DNA of 64,000 nt from assembly GCF_018305005.1 (NCBI RefSeq), contig NZ_JAGQEG010000019.1:1-64000 (forward strand). The letters run 5' to 3'. Positions within the stretch are counted from its first letter, which is position 1, and every line of letters begins with the position of its first letter. The notes beneath the pieces were generated by a model, which saw only the letters and a list, made by a program, of their open reading frames with translations, was not told where the DNA came from and searched no databases. Both the position numbers and the translations under genes were made by a program. The stretch comes from Collimonas silvisoli. Lineage in GTDB: Bacteria > Pseudomonadota > Gammaproteobacteria > Burkholderiales > Burkholderiaceae_D. Of this stretch, positions 49,423 through 59,387 are shown in pieces.

Positions 49423-50826
49423 ATGGACATGAGTGCAAATATCGGTGACAGGCCAGAGCCAATTCGCCGGGTGACCAAAATTTACGCGGCCTTCCTGATC
49501 GCCGCTTTCGCATTATCCCCCGCTGTTCTGATTGCCTACCTGTATTTCTTCCAGGATCCGGCGCTCAAATTTGAAAATCACCTGTTCCACGAAATCGCGA
49601 TTGCCGCCGCCACTCTCGAAGGTCTGTTCGTTACCTATGTGAGTTGGCGCTGTTACCTGTCGTCGGGAGAGCCGCTGCTGCGCTGGCTGACTTTGGGGTT
49701 TCTCGGGTTTACCTTGATTTATGCCCTGCACGGCGTCTTTACCGGCATGGCGCATCACAACATCTGGTTGTTCCTGCTGTACGGCCCGGCGTCCCGGCTG
49801 GCGATGGCGATCTTGCTGCTGATTGGCTTATTGTCGTTCAACCAGGAGTCGGACACGCCTGAACAACGTCTCAATCCGCGCTCATGGCTGATATGGATAG
49901 CGATGTTTTTACTGGCCGACATCGCGGTGGCGATTCTCGCCTATTCGGCGATTGCCGGCAATCCGGCGGTCCGTCTGACGATGGAAGGCGGTGCGCTGTT
50001 CTTTTCGGCGGTCAACCTGGCTATCATGCTGGCCGGCCGGATCCGCTCGCCGATGATGACGATTTTCGGCATTTCGATCGCCCTGTTCGGTTTGTCATCG
50101 CTGGCCTTCATTTTTGGCCGCCCCTGGAATCATATGTGGTGGCTGGCCCACGTCATTTTTGCCGGCGGATTTTTCTTCCTCAGCTACGGCATCATCCAGG
50201 CATTTCACACCACCCGTTCATTCGCCAATATCTACAATCAGGAAGAAATGGTGAATCGTCTGGCGATGGCGATGGTGAGAACGGAAAATGCGCTGCAAGA
50301 GTTAAAGCATAGCAACCAGATGCTGGAACATCTGGCATCCACCGATCCCTTGACCGGCGCCGCCAACCGCCGCAATTTTATCGAAAGAGTGGACGCCGAA
50401 ATCGCCAGGGCGAAGCGTGACCGCCTGTCGTTCGCCTTGCTGGCTCTTGATCTGGATAATTTCAAGGCCATCAACGATCATTACGGTCATCAGGTGGGTG
50501 ATGAAGTGTTGCAGGGCTTCGTCCAGAAATGCCTGGAAGAGATTCGTCCCTATGACGTAGTGGCGCGCATGGGCGGCGAAGAGTTCATGGTCTTGCTGCC
50601 GCAAGCGACGCTGGAAGTGGCTGTGGCGATCGGCGAGCGCATCAGGTCGGCAACGGAAAACACCATGTTCGCCAGCATCGTCATTCCCAAAGTGATACTC
50701 ACGGTCAGCATCGGGGTAGCGCAATTTGGCCACGACGGCAGCACCATTGATACGATTTTCCGTGCCGCGGACGAGCGTCTTTATCGCGCAAAAAACCAGG
50801 GCCGTAACTGTGTGATTACGGTATAA
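49423..50826 (+). CDS. Multi-pass membrane diguanylate cyclase
   Basis: 467 residues. About seven or eight hydrophobic helices in the first 270 residues form a membrane sensor region, followed by a short coiled coil and a GGDEF domain with active GGEEF at 384-388. An RxxD inhibitory site (RPYD, 375-378) lies five residues before it. It should make c-di-GMP. ATG at 49423 has GAGG six bases upstream; in-frame ATGs at 49378, 49417 and 49429 are alternatives. Confidence 0.87.
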   Translation: MDMSANIGDRPEPIRRVTKIYAAFLIAAFALSPAVLIAYLYFFQDPALKFENHLFHEIAIAAATLEGLFVTYVSWRCYLSSGEPLLRWLTLGFLGFTLIYALHGVFTGMAHHNIWLFLLYGPASRLAMAILLLIGLLSFNQESDTPEQRLNPRSWLIWIAMFLLADIAVAILAYSAIAGNPAVRLTMEGGALFFSAVNLAIMLAGRIRSPMMTIFGISIALFGLSSLAFIFGRPWNHMWWLAHVIFAGGFFFLSYGIIQAFHTTRSFANIYNQEEMVNRLAMAMVRTENALQELKHSNQMLEHLASTDPLTGAANRRNFIERVDAEIARAKRDRLSFALLALDLDNFKAINDHYGHQVGDEVLQGFVQKCLEEIRPYDVVARMGGEEFMVLLPQATLEVAVAIGERIRSATENTMFASIVIPKVILTVSIGVAQFGHDGSTIDTIFRAADERLYRAKNQGRNCVITV

Positions 50827-50858
50827 AGCAGCAAGCTGTATAGGTTTTCCAACTCGCC

Positions 50859-51416
50859 TCAGCCGGCGCCGGTATTGCGATATTTGCCTATGCCTATTCC
50901 GAATATGCTGGTTTGACGGCTTTTACTTTTCACCACTCTCAGTTTTTTGCTCGGATCCAGCAGTGTGAATCGCTCGCGGATGTCGGCTTCGCTCGGCAGC
51001 GAATTTGCGCGCCATCTGATGATGTCGATGCCCGCTTTTTTCAGCGCCTTGTACTTTCTTTCATCCTCTTTGCTGAGAATCTTGCTGTTGTAACTCTTGT
51101 TGTCTATTTCAATCACCGCCACCACATCGCTGGCCTTATCGCAAATCACGAAATCCAGGTTCTTTGATGTCAGGGCGTCGAGGCCGCCGCTGCCCTTGGT
51201 GCCTAGGCAACGGCTCAAACCGACTTGCGCCAGCACCATATAGTCCGGCAAGGCGCCGACCAGCCGCCAGTACATGATCTGTTCGTTGCTGGATAGAGGC
51301 TTTTTCTTGATGTACTCGCGGCGTTTCTGTTGCGCCGCCTGCTTCTCCCTGGTGACCACGGCAATCACCGCCATGATAATGATCGTTAGCACCGTCAGTG
51401 CAATGACTGCTTTCAT
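50859..51416 (-). CDS. DUF2726 protein, membrane-anchored
   Basis: 185 residues. One N-terminal membrane helix (VIALTVLTIIIMAVIAVVT), a basic linker, then a DUF2726 domain: LSSNEQIMYWRLVGALPDYM, LDFVICDKASDVVAVIEIDN and KAGIDIIRWRA. The D...(V)IEIDxKS pattern resembles nuclease-fold (PD-(D/E)xK-like) cores seen in this family, but activity is unproven. Confidence 0.75.
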   Translation of the reverse strand: MKAVIALTVLTIIIMAVIAVVTREKQAAQQKRREYIKKKPLSSNEQIMYWRLVGALPDYMVLAQVGLSRCLGTKGSGGLDALTSKNLDFVICDKASDVVAVIEIDNKSYNSKILSKEDERKYKALKKAGIDIIRWRANSLPSEADIRERFTLLDPSKKLRVVKSKSRQTSIFGIGIGKYRNTGAG

Positions 51417-51626
51417 TATTCTGTTCCCTAGTTGAATGCAGCGGCCATTATATTTCCATACGGGAATATAATGAAGTCAAAATTGCAGCGCTTTTTGCTG
51501 GCTTATTCTGATCGCAAGTAGAAGAGCGGGATGAACGAAGGAGGAAAGGGAGGAGAACGGAAGGCAGATAGCTTCCAGGTTAAATCCTGTCAGCCCATCG
51601 AGCTGACAGTATCTGCAGGCCGGATG

Positions 51627-51911
51627 TTACCCGGTCAAACCGAAAATCGCGTCGTAGCCATTCTTGTCGCGATCGACTTCGTCCAGTTCATTAATCAAAC
51701 CCAGGTCTTCCAGCTCTTCCGAAGCGTTGTTGAATTGTTTGCTGCTGGAAGCGCCGATAACACGGTAAATTTCCTGTTTCGCATTGCGGATGCCGAGCAA
51801 CATCTGCTCTTGCCTGACGACGTTCAGTTCGACCGTCTTGATCAGCAGATTGGTCATGATGTCGTGATCGAACTCGGGGATGTCCTTATCTCCGATTAGT
51901 GCAGTTTTCAA
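51627..51911 (-). CDS. Hypothetical protein, TTG start
   Basis: 94 residues. TTG at 51911 has AGAGG six bases upstream. The sequence is helical and acidic (IMTNLLIKTVELNVVRQEQM, EELEDLGLINELDEVD). No known domain recognised; base composition like neighbours. Plausible real gene. Confidence 0.5.
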   Translation of the reverse strand: MKTALIGDKDIPEFDHDIMTNLLIKTVELNVVRQEQMLLGIRNAKQEIYRVIGASSSKQFNNASEELEDLGLINELDEVDRDKNGYDAIFGLTG

Positions 51912-52067
51912 TCTTTTCCTCTTGTCTTCATATTGATAAATATTGCTGCAGGCACGCCGGCTTACAGGTATGCGATTTTACTAGGTCTGACGCCTGACCG
52001 TCGTGGCGCTCCGTAAAACCTGGTCCCTACCCTGTATCAGACCTGATCTCACGGAGCGGGTTCCTGC

Positions 52068-53069
52068 CTATTCTTGATGATAACGCGTCACCAGTTCGAC
52101 TTCGCTTTTCGAACCGAGAAACACCGGCACGCGCTGGTGCAATTTCTCCGGCTGGATATCCAGGATCGCCTGCTTGCCGTCGGTGGCGGCGCCGCCTGCT
52201 TGCTCGACGATGAAAGCCATCGGATTGGCTTCGTACATCAGGCGCAGCTTGCCTGGCTTGTCCGGCTCACGGGCGTCGGCCGGGTACATGAAGATGCCGC
52301 CGCGGTTCAGGATGCGATGGACGTCGGCCACCATCGATGCAATCCAGCGCATGTTGAAATCTTTTTGGCGCGGCCCGGTGCTGCCGGCCAGCATCTCGTT
52401 GACGTAACGCGTGACCGGCGGGTGCCAGTGGCGGGCATTGGATGCATTGATCGCAAATTCCTTGGTCTCGGCCGGGATCTGCATGTCGCGCTGGGTCAAT
52501 ACCCACGAACCCATTTCACGATCCAGGGTAAAGCAATGCACGCCGTTGCCGGTAGTCAGCACCAGCATGGTTTGCGGGCCGTAGACGGCGTAGCCGGCGG
52601 CAACCTGCTTGCGGCCTGATTGCATGAAATCTTTTTCGGTTGGCGATTTCATGCCGTCCGGTGCTTTCAGTACCGAGAAAATGGTGCCGATCGAGACATT
52701 GACGTCGATATTGCTGGAGCCGTCGAGCGGGTCGAACAGCAACATGTATTCGCCTTGCGGATAGCGGTTTGGAATCGGATGAATCGATTCCATTTCTTCC
52801 GAAGCCATGGCCGCCAGATGGCCGCCCCATTCATTGGCTTCCAGCAGGATTTCATTGGAAATGATATCCAGTTTCTTCTGCACTTCACCTTGCACGTTTT
52901 CGCTGTCGGCGCTGCCCAGCACTTCACCCAGCGCACCCTTGCCGACCGCGTGACTGATGGTTTTGCAGGCGCGCCCGACTACTTCAATCAACAGGCGCAG
53001 TTCTGCCGGAATGCTGTTATGCAAACGCTGTTGCTCGATCAGGTGCTGGGTAAGACTAATACGTTTCAT
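52068..53069 (-). CDS. fbp: Fructose-1,6-bisphosphatase class 1
   Basis: 333 residues. [20 protein letters not shown] is the metal and phosphate site; [20 protein letters not shown] contains the substrate-binding region. Usual length for class 1. It converts fructose 1,6-bisphosphate to fructose 6-phosphate in gluconeogenesis. ATG at 53069 has a short AAAGAGC site; an upstream in-frame start is unlikely. Confidence 0.95.
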   Translation of the reverse strand: MKRISLTQHLIEQQRLHNSIPAELRLLIEVVGRACKTISHAVGKGALGEVLGSADSENVQGEVQKKLDIISNEILLEANEWGGHLAAMASEEMESIHPIPNRYPQGEYMLLFDPLDGSSNIDVNVSIGTIFSVLKAPDGMKSPTEKDFMQSGRKQVAAGYAVYGPQTMLVLTTGNGVHCFTLDREMGSWVLTQRDMQIPAETKEFAINASNARHWHPPVTRYVNEMLAGSTGPRQKDFNMRWIASMVADVHRILNRGGIFMYPADAREPDKPGKLRLMYEANPMAFIVEQAGGAATDGKQAILDIQPEKLHQRVPVFLGSKSEVELVTRYHQE

Positions 53070-53162
53070 ATTGCTCTTTCTTTGTTGTGGCTTTTCATGG
53101 CCGATCGCCGGGCAAACCCGCCATCGGCCGCGAAATTGCAAAAACGGCAAAAACCGCAAAAA

Positions 53163-55886
53163 TCAATTGGCGAGCGCTTTGCCGATGACTTCCAGTACGT
53201 CCTTCGATAAGTGTGGTGCTTCTGCGACACGCTGCAAGGCGGCACGCATTTTTTCCTGCAGCACGGGCGCATATTTGCGCCAGCGATCCAGGCTGCGCGC
53301 CAGGCGCGCAGCCACTTGCGGGTTGACGCCGTTAAGTTCGATCACCTGGTCTGCCCAGAACTCATAACCGCTGCCGTCGACCGCGTGGAAATTGACCGGA
53401 TTGCCGCTGCAGAAACTGAAAATCAGGCTGCGCGCGCGATTCGGATTTTTCAGCGTGAAGGCTGGATGTTCCGACAAAGCGCGGATCGCCGCGACATCGG
53501 CGGTGTGAGCCGTAGCTTGCAGGGCGAACCATTTGTCGATGACCAATGCTTCCTGTTCGAAATCTTTATAGAATTTTTCCAGGGCGGCAGCCTTGCCCGG
53601 CGCGCTGCTGTTGGTCAGCGCAACCAGTGCGGCCAGGCGGTCGGTCATGTTGTTGGCGTTATCGTATTGCTGCTGCGCCAGTGCATGCGCAACAGCGTCG
53701 TCGGCCTGGATCAGATACGCCAAGGCGACGTTCTTCAAGCCGCGCTTGCCGGATGCTTCTGCATCGGGACTGTAAGCGCCCGGCGTTTGATTGGCGTGAT
53801 AAGCCGCCAGCAGATCGTCCTTGAGCGCCTGCCCCAGTTTGCCACGCAGATACTGGCGCGACTTGTGGATCGCTTGCGGATCAATCACGTCAGTCTGTTC
53901 TGCCAGCAGCGCTTCCGACGGCAGCGTCAAGGTTTGCTCACGGAAAGCGGCGTCGAGTGTTGCATCGTTGAGGATCAGGCTAAATGCTTCGCTTAGTGCG
54001 CCGCTGTTGGAAGCTGCATTGTCCAAGACATCTTGCAGCGTCGCCACATGGCCGGCTTGCGAGGCATCCTGGGCCGCTGCAGTCAGCGCCAGCAAGCTAC
54101 GCGTAGCCAGGCGCTGGCCGGCTTCCCAGCGATTGAATGGATCGCTGTCGTGCGCCAGCAGGAAAGCCAGCTCGGCGTCGCTGTATGCGGCGTCCAGCAC
54201 CACCGGCGCAGAAAAATTACGCAAGATCGAAGGCACCGGTTGTTCGGCGACATCGACAAAACGGAAGGTCTGCTGCGCTTTGGTCAGTTCGAGTACGCGA
54301 GTGGTTGCGGCACCGGCGTCACCGCTGGCCTTGCCCTTGCCGTCTGTCTGCAAACGCAACGGCATGTCGTTACCTTTGCTGTCGAGCAGGCCGACTGCTA
54401 CCGGGATATGAAATGGCAATTTCTTGGCCTGGCCCGGGGTTGGCGCGCAAGTCTGCGACAGTGTCAGCTCATAGGTCTTGCTGGCGGCGTCGTACTTGCT
54501 CTGCGCTTGTACCCGCGGCGTACCGGCCTGGCTGTACCAGCGTTCGAACTGGCTCAGATCGCGGCCATTGGCGTCCACCATCGCGGCACGGAAATCGTCG
54601 CACTCGACCGCTTGCCCGTCATGGCGCTCGAAGTACAAATCCATGCCCTTGCGGAAACCGTCGCGACCAAACAAAGTCTGGTACATGCGCACTACTTCGG
54701 CGCCCTTTTCATAAATCGTCACGGTGTAGAAATTATTGATTTCGACATAAGAATCAGGCCGCACCGAGTGCGCCATCGGACCGGCGTCTTCAGGGAACTG
54801 GGCCTGGCGCAAGACGCGCACGTCGTCAATCCGCTTGACGGCGCGGCCGCTGTCGGTGCCGACCATGTCCGCCGAAAATTCCTGGTCGCGGAACACGGTC
54901 AGGCCTTCTTTCAAGGACAGTTGGAACCAGTCGCGGCAGGTGACGCGATTGCCGGTCCAGTTGTGGAAATATTCATGGCCGACCACCGCTTCGATATTGG
55001 CGTAGTCGACATCGGTAGCGATACGCGAATTGGCCAACACATATTTGGTGTTGAAAATGTTCAGGCCCTTGTTTTCCATCGCGCCCATGTTGAAATCGCC
55101 AACGGCAACGATCATGAAACGATCCAGGTCTAGTTCCAGGCCGAACCGCTCTTCATCCCAGCGAATGCTGTTGATCAGCGAATCCATGGCGTGCTGGGTC
55201 TTATCCAGGTTGCCGTCTTCGACCCAGACTTGCAGCAAGACTTCGCGACCGGATTTCAAGGTGTATTTCTGTTCCTGGCAAACCAGATCGCCAGCCACCA
55301 GCGCAAACAGATAAGACGGTTTCTTGAACGGGTCTTCCCATTTGGCGTAGTGGCGGCCGTCGGCCAGATCGCCCTCTTCGATCAGATTGCCGTTCGACAG
55401 CAGCACCGGATATTTTTTCTTGTCGGCGCGCAGCATGACGGTATATTTGGCCATCACATCGGGACGGTCAGGGAAATAAGTAATCTTGCGGAAGCCTTCG
55501 GCTTCGCACTGGGTGAAGAAATTACCGTTGGACACATACAGACCCATCAACGAGGTATTTTTCTCTGGACTGGTCAGCGTTTCAATTTCCAGCACCACCT
55601 TGGCCGGCGCCGATGCGATGCGCAATTTACCGGCTTCCAGCTGGTACTGGCCGGGTTTCAATTGCTTGCCGTTGAGGCGCAGTTGCACCAGTTCCAGCTC
55701 CTCGCCGAACAAGACGATTTCCTTGCTGCTGCTGGCTGGATTGCGGCGCATCGTGATGCGTGTAGCGATACGGGTAGCTGCAGGATCGAGATCGAAGCCC
55801 ATGTCGACGCTGTCGACCAGAAAGGCTGGGACGGTGTAATCCTTACGGAGAATGGTTGCTGGCGTAGCTGAAGTGTCTGTGCGCAT
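53163..55886 (-). CDS. pepN: Aminopeptidase N (M1)
   Basis: 907 residues. GAMEN at 268-272, HEYFH at 304-308 and the second zinc ligand E327 match HExxH-x18-E. The DUF3458 Ig-like and ARM-like C-terminal domains are present by length. Cytoplasmic broad-specificity aminopeptidase for peptide turnover. Ninety-three bases upstream of fbp on the same strand. A degenerate tandem repeat lies in its leader (55913-55978). Confidence 0.95.
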   Translation of the reverse strand: MRTDTSATPATILRKDYTVPAFLVDSVDMGFDLDPAATRIATRITMRRNPASSSKEIVLFGEELELVQLRLNGKQLKPGQYQLEAGKLRIASAPAKVVLEIETLTSPEKNTSLMGLYVSNGNFFTQCEAEGFRKITYFPDRPDVMAKYTVMLRADKKKYPVLLSNGNLIEEGDLADGRHYAKWEDPFKKPSYLFALVAGDLVCQEQKYTLKSGREVLLQVWVEDGNLDKTQHAMDSLINSIRWDEERFGLELDLDRFMIVAVGDFNMGAMENKGLNIFNTKYVLANSRIATDVDYANIEAVVGHEYFHNWTGNRVTCRDWFQLSLKEGLTVFRDQEFSADMVGTDSGRAVKRIDDVRVLRQAQFPEDAGPMAHSVRPDSYVEINNFYTVTIYEKGAEVVRMYQTLFGRDGFRKGMDLYFERHDGQAVECDDFRAAMVDANGRDLSQFERWYSQAGTPRVQAQSKYDAASKTYELTLSQTCAPTPGQAKKLPFHIPVAVGLLDSKGNDMPLRLQTDGKGKASGDAGAATTRVLELTKAQQTFRFVDVAEQPVPSILRNFSAPVVLDAAYSDAELAFLLAHDSDPFNRWEAGQRLATRSLLALTAAAQDASQAGHVATLQDVLDNAASNSGALSEAFSLILNDATLDAAFREQTLTLPSEALLAEQTDVIDPQAIHKSRQYLRGKLGQALKDDLLAAYHANQTPGAYSPDAEASGKRGLKNVALAYLIQADDAVAHALAQQQYDNANNMTDRLAALVALTNSSAPGKAAALEKFYKDFEQEALVIDKWFALQATAHTADVAAIRALSEHPAFTLKNPNRARSLIFSFCSGNPVNFHAVDGSGYEFWADQVIELNGVNPQVAARLARSLDRWRKYAPVLQEKMRAALQRVAEAPHLSKDVLEVIGKALAN

Positions 55887-56376
55887 GGGAAGTAGTCTGG
55901 TAACGGTTAGTATTGATAACTACGATTGATAACAACGGTCGATAACTATGGTTGGTAACTACAGTCGGCAACTAAGTGTGTCAGCTAAGGATCGCTCAGT
56001 GACTTGCTTAATAACGTGGCTGGTCAGTCTCAATAATTCGGGCAGACTGTGATTCTACCAATCAAAGAGCAAAACCATCATGCAATTTGCAGCGGAATTG
56101 CTGGCTTATCGATGATCCAGCGATATCAAGCTGCAAATAAAAGCCCCGGCACGGAAATTCACTTAAAATTGCCATAAATGCACTTTTCATTAATCAAGCG
56201 ACAAACTCTATCCCTCAGCTTACAGATAGTGACAAAGCGATAGAGCAACACTATCAAGACTTGGCTAAAATGATCACCGTTCAGCCAGGACAGAATTGGC
56301 GTTGCCAGCACCGGATATTGCCCATCAGGCAAATCATGGAACTGGCATGCGCATCCCCCCAACAAGAGGAATCACC
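55887..56376. other. Gene-free divergent intergenic region
   Basis: Between the divergent pepN and DUF4136 genes. It holds the 13-base tandem repeat near pepN. Short frames here are without support. Promoters for both genes should lie here, but no clear pair was chosen by eye. Confidence 0.4.
55913..55978. repeat. Degenerate 13-bp tandem repeat in the pepN leader
   Basis: Five consecutive units: TTGATAACTACGA, TTGATAACAACGGT, CGATAACTATGGT, TGGTAACTACAGT, CGGCAACTAAGTG. The GRYAACTA core is shared. It lies 27-92 bases upstream of the pepN start codon. Confidence 0.7.
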
Positions 56377-57009
56377 ATGAAACGCATCATTTGTGTCTGT
56401 TTAGCTGCATTAACACTGTTGCTGGGCGGTTGCGCCACCGTTATCCGCAGCGACGTTACTGCCTTCAACGAATGGCCGGCCGATTTGCCGAATAAATCCT
56501 ATGTATTCGAACATACCGCAGCCCAGAGCAATGATCTGGAATACCGGAATTATGAAAATCTGGTGCGCGCAGAACTGCAGCGCCTGGGATTCGTAGCAGC
56601 GGACAACGCCGCTCCACAATTGAAAGTCGCCCTTGACTACGGCATTGCCGCGCGCGACGTGCATGTAGTCGAACCGGTGGTGGCGGATCCTATGTGGTAC
56701 GGCCCTTACGGGCCGTATGGCTGGGGCCATCCAGGGTTTTACAGCCCGTTTTATGATCCGTTCTGGTACACGCCGCAAGTGGTAGGCCAACGCGAATACA
56801 ATTATCAACTGTTCCAGCGGCGCTTGAACGTCGCCATCACGCGCGCCGGCAACGGCCAAAAACTGTATGACGTTACCGTCACCAGCGAAGGCAAGACGAA
56901 TTCGCTGCCGGCTGTAATGCCGTATATGGTGCGCAGCGCATTTACCGATTTCCCTGGAAAAAGCGGTGTCCCGCATCAGGTTGAATTAAAGGTTGAAGAG
57001 CAAAAATAG
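56377..57009 (+). CDS. DUF4136 lipoprotein
   Basis: 210 residues. Lipoprotein signal peptide with lipobox LLGGC (Cys near residue 19). The DUF4136 region follows: DVTAFNEWPADLPNKSYVFE and NDLEYRNYENLVRAELQRLG, with a Tyr/Gly/Pro-rich loop (WYGPYGPYGWGHPGFYSPFY) in the middle. Outer-membrane-associated, role unknown. AAGAGGA precedes the ATG; an intrinsic terminator follows. Confidence 0.87.
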   Translation: MKRIICVCLAALTLLLGGCATVIRSDVTAFNEWPADLPNKSYVFEHTAAQSNDLEYRNYENLVRAELQRLGFVAADNAAPQLKVALDYGIAARDVHVVEPVVADPMWYGPYGPYGWGHPGFYSPFYDPFWYTPQVVGQREYNYQLFQRRLNVAITRAGNGQKLYDVTVTSEGKTNSLPAVMPYMVRSAFTDFPGKSGVPHQVELKVEEQK

Positions 57010-57027
57010 AAGCCGGTTTACGGCAAA

Positions 57028-57070
57028 ACGGCCTGTGCTCCCACTTCGGTGAGACCACAGGCCGTTTTTA
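57028..57070 (+). terminator. Intrinsic terminator of the lipoprotein gene
   Basis: ACGGCCTGTG (57028-57037) pairs with CACAGGCCGT (57056-57065), followed by five T. Confidence 0.9.
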
Positions 57071-57083
57071 TTGCATGCTGATG

Positions 57084-57138
57084 TTGTCAGCCGCTTGTCA
57101 ACCGCTTGTCAACCATTTATCAACTATTTGTCAGCTAT
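57084..57138. repeat. Five 11-bp tandem repeats
   Basis: Units TTGTCAGCCGC, TTGTCAACCGC, TTGTCAACCAT, TTATCAACTAT and TTGTCAGCTAT in perfect 11-base register. The last unit overlaps the stop codon of the small membrane-protein gene at 57131. Confidence 0.85.
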
Positions 57139-57310
57139 AAAACCATTCGCTGGCAAACGTGATGAAACCGATCAGAATGACCGCCAGCACCAGCACGATC
57201 AGCAGGCGGCCAAACTTGGGCGAACCTTCGCTACCGGTCGCCTGCTCCTCCGGATGATTCATCGGATTGTCCAGCTGCGCGTCCGGCTGCTGTTTCAAAG
57301 GGTCATTCAT
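57131..57310 (-). CDS. Small single-pass membrane protein
   Basis: 59 residues: a polar, acidic N-terminal half (MNDPLKQQPDAQLDNPMNHP) and one C-terminal helix (LLIVLVLAVILIGFITFA) ending SEWFYS. ATG at 57310 has GAGG at normal spacing. It starts 7 bases after the quinone oxidoreductase stop, so it is in that operon. No family recognised. Missed by length-limited gene finders but well supported by context. Confidence 0.7.
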   Translation of the reverse strand: MNDPLKQQPDAQLDNPMNHPEEQATGSEGSPKFGRLLIVLVLAVILIGFITFASEWFYS

Positions 57311-57317
57311 ACATACC

Positions 57318-58292
57318 TCAGGGGATCAAAATAGTGGAGCCGGTAGTTTTGCGCGACTCCAGATCGGCATGCGCTTGCGCCACATCTTTCAAGGCATAGC
57401 GTTGATTGATTTCAATCGTGATTTTTTTGCTGTCTACCATCTGGAACAAGTCTGCCGCCGCCGCATCCAGATCGGCACGGCTGGAAATGTAACTCGGCAG
57501 CGAAGGCCGGGTGATGGTCAGCGAGCCGCGTGAGGCCAGCTCGTTCAGGCTGAACGGCGGCACGGCGCCGGAAGCGTTGCCGAAACTGACCATGGTGCCC
57601 AGCGGCGCCAAGCTGTCCAGCGAGCCGATGAAAGTATCTTTGCCGATCGAATCGTAGACCACCGGCACGCCTTTGCCGCCAGTGATTTCACGCACCCGCT
57701 CAACGAAATTCTCGGTTTTGTAGTTAATCACATGGGTGCAGCCGGCTGCAGTCGCCAGCGCCGCTTTTTCGGCTGAGCTGACCGTGCCTATCATGGTCAC
57801 GCCCAGCGCCTTGGCCCATTGGCTGGCGATCAGGCCGACGCCACCGGCAGCGGCGTGGAACAAAATGGTTTCACCGCCGCGCAAGGGGAAAGTGCGACGG
57901 AACAGATATTGCGCCGTCAGACCCTGCAACGTCATTGCGGCGGCAGTATCGAAGCTGATGGAATCAGGCAATTTGATCAGGAACGCGGCAGGCATCACGC
58001 GCGCTTCGGAATACGCGCCATTGGGGCGAGTCGCATACGACACCCGGTCGCCTACCTTGACATGCTGCACACCGGCGCCGACTGCCTCGATCACGCCGGC
58101 TGCTTCCTGTCCCAGGGCGCCTGGCAATGGCTGCGGATACAAGCCGGTACGGAAGTAGACATCGATAAAATTCAAGCCGCAAGCGACATGCCGTATCCGC
58201 ACCTCGCCCGGCCCCGGGTCTCCGACTTCCACGTCGACATATTCCATCACTTCCGGGCCACCGGTCTTCGACATCCTGATTGCTTTTACCAT
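57318..58292 (-). CDS. NADPH:quinone oxidoreductase (zinc-free MDR family)
   Basis: 324 residues. GroES-like N-terminus (GLNFIDVYFRTGLYPQPLPG) without zinc cysteines. Rossmann motif HAAAGGVGLIASQWAKALG and VVYDSIGKDTFIGSLDSLAP follow. It matches E. coli QorA-type enzymes that reduce quinones by one electron using NADPH. ATG at 58292 has GGAGGT upstream. Followed by the small membrane-protein gene. Confidence 0.92.
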   Translation of the reverse strand: MVKAIRMSKTGGPEVMEYVDVEVGDPGPGEVRIRHVACGLNFIDVYFRTGLYPQPLPGALGQEAAGVIEAVGAGVQHVKVGDRVSYATRPNGAYSEARVMPAAFLIKLPDSISFDTAAAMTLQGLTAQYLFRRTFPLRGGETILFHAAAGGVGLIASQWAKALGVTMIGTVSSAEKAALATAAGCTHVINYKTENFVERVREITGGKGVPVVYDSIGKDTFIGSLDSLAPLGTMVSFGNASGAVPPFSLNELASRGSLTITRPSLPSYISSRADLDAAAADLFQMVDSKKITIEINQRYALKDVAQAHADLESRKTTGSTILIP

Positions 58293-58372
58293 GATTAATT
58301 TCACCTCCAAATAGTGCGTCTAAATTCCTCGAAATCCTCAAACTCCGGCTTTTTCAGCTTTTATGTTTTCTT

Positions 58373-59269
58373 CTATGTTTTCTTTTTTGAGATCAGATAA
58401 ATACCCACCAACACCAGACCGGTACCGGTCAATTGAATCGCCGTAATCGGTTCCGCCAAAATCAAGGTGGAGACCGGCCCCACCATGCCGGCCTGCGCCG
58501 CAGTCGCGGGACCGATGCGGGCCACCGCAATCATGGTCATGAATACCGGCAGCACAGTGCAAAACACGGCATTGATGATGGACAAACCATACACAGCCGC
58601 AGGCTGCTGGAACAGAATCGGCAGCGGCCGCAACAGCATGAACTGCACAATGCAAGCGGCGCAAGATACACACATCGCGTACGCCACCAGCCGCATCGCG
58701 CCGACCCGGCTCACCAGTTCTCCGGAGAGCATCAGGTATAGCGCATAACTGATTGCCGCACCCAGCACCAGCGCACTGCCCAGACCGACATTCGATCCCC
58801 CCAGGCGCACATCGTGCAAAAACACCAGCACCGTCCCCAGGTAAGAAATCAGCAAAGCCATCCACTCCAGCCAGTTCACCTGGCGCCGATAAAACAAAAA
58901 CGACATCAGCAACACGAACGAAGGCGTCAAGAACAGTATCAGGCGCTCCAGTCCGGCAGAAATATATTGCAAGCCAAGAAAATCAAGAAAGCTCGACAGG
59001 TAATACCCGATCAATCCCAGCGCCACAATCCGCACCCGGTCGAGATTCGACAACGACGCCTCGCTGCGCGCCTTCCACAAAGCCACTGCGGCAAACAGGG
59101 GCAATGCAAACAGCATGCGAAACGTAATCAGCAATACGGCATCGACCGGATAGCGATAAATCAGCTTGGCGACGATAGCCTTGGCAGAAAACAGGATGGC
59201 GCCGGCAACCGCAATTGCCAGGCCGCCAAGAAAAATCTGGCGACTGCCAGGGAGTACCGTGCTGCTCAT
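58373..59269 (-). CDS. DMT/EamA family transporter
   Basis: 298 residues with ten hydrophobic helices as two five-helix EamA repeats (the first ends near LGTVLVFLHD, the second ends LVLVGIYLIS). The PxxxLILAEPITAIQLTG segment is typical. Probably an exporter of metabolites; substrate not predictable. Eighty bases upstream of the quinone oxidoreductase gene, same strand. Confidence 0.88.
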   Translation of the reverse strand: MSSTVLPGSRQIFLGGLAIAVAGAILFSAKAIVAKLIYRYPVDAVLLITFRMLFALPLFAAVALWKARSEASLSNLDRVRIVALGLIGYYLSSFLDFLGLQYISAGLERLILFLTPSFVLLMSFLFYRRQVNWLEWMALLISYLGTVLVFLHDVRLGGSNVGLGSALVLGAAISYALYLMLSGELVSRVGAMRLVAYAMCVSCAACIVQFMLLRPLPILFQQPAAVYGLSIINAVFCTVLPVFMTMIAVARIGPATAAQAGMVGPVSTLILAEPITAIQLTGTGLVLVGIYLISKKKT

Positions 59270-59387
59270 TGCTTGCCCGTATTGGAATTGTAATAGGTAT
59301 GTGAAGATTGCGTTGCTAAGGGAACGGATAGAAAGAAATTTGTCTTCCTACCCGCCCCGCGAACGCAATCATGCGGTGTCGAACATC

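Noticed and set aside
55898-57140. Tandem repeats considered as CRISPR arrays
   Set aside because: Units are 11-13 bases with no spacers and no cas genes nearby.
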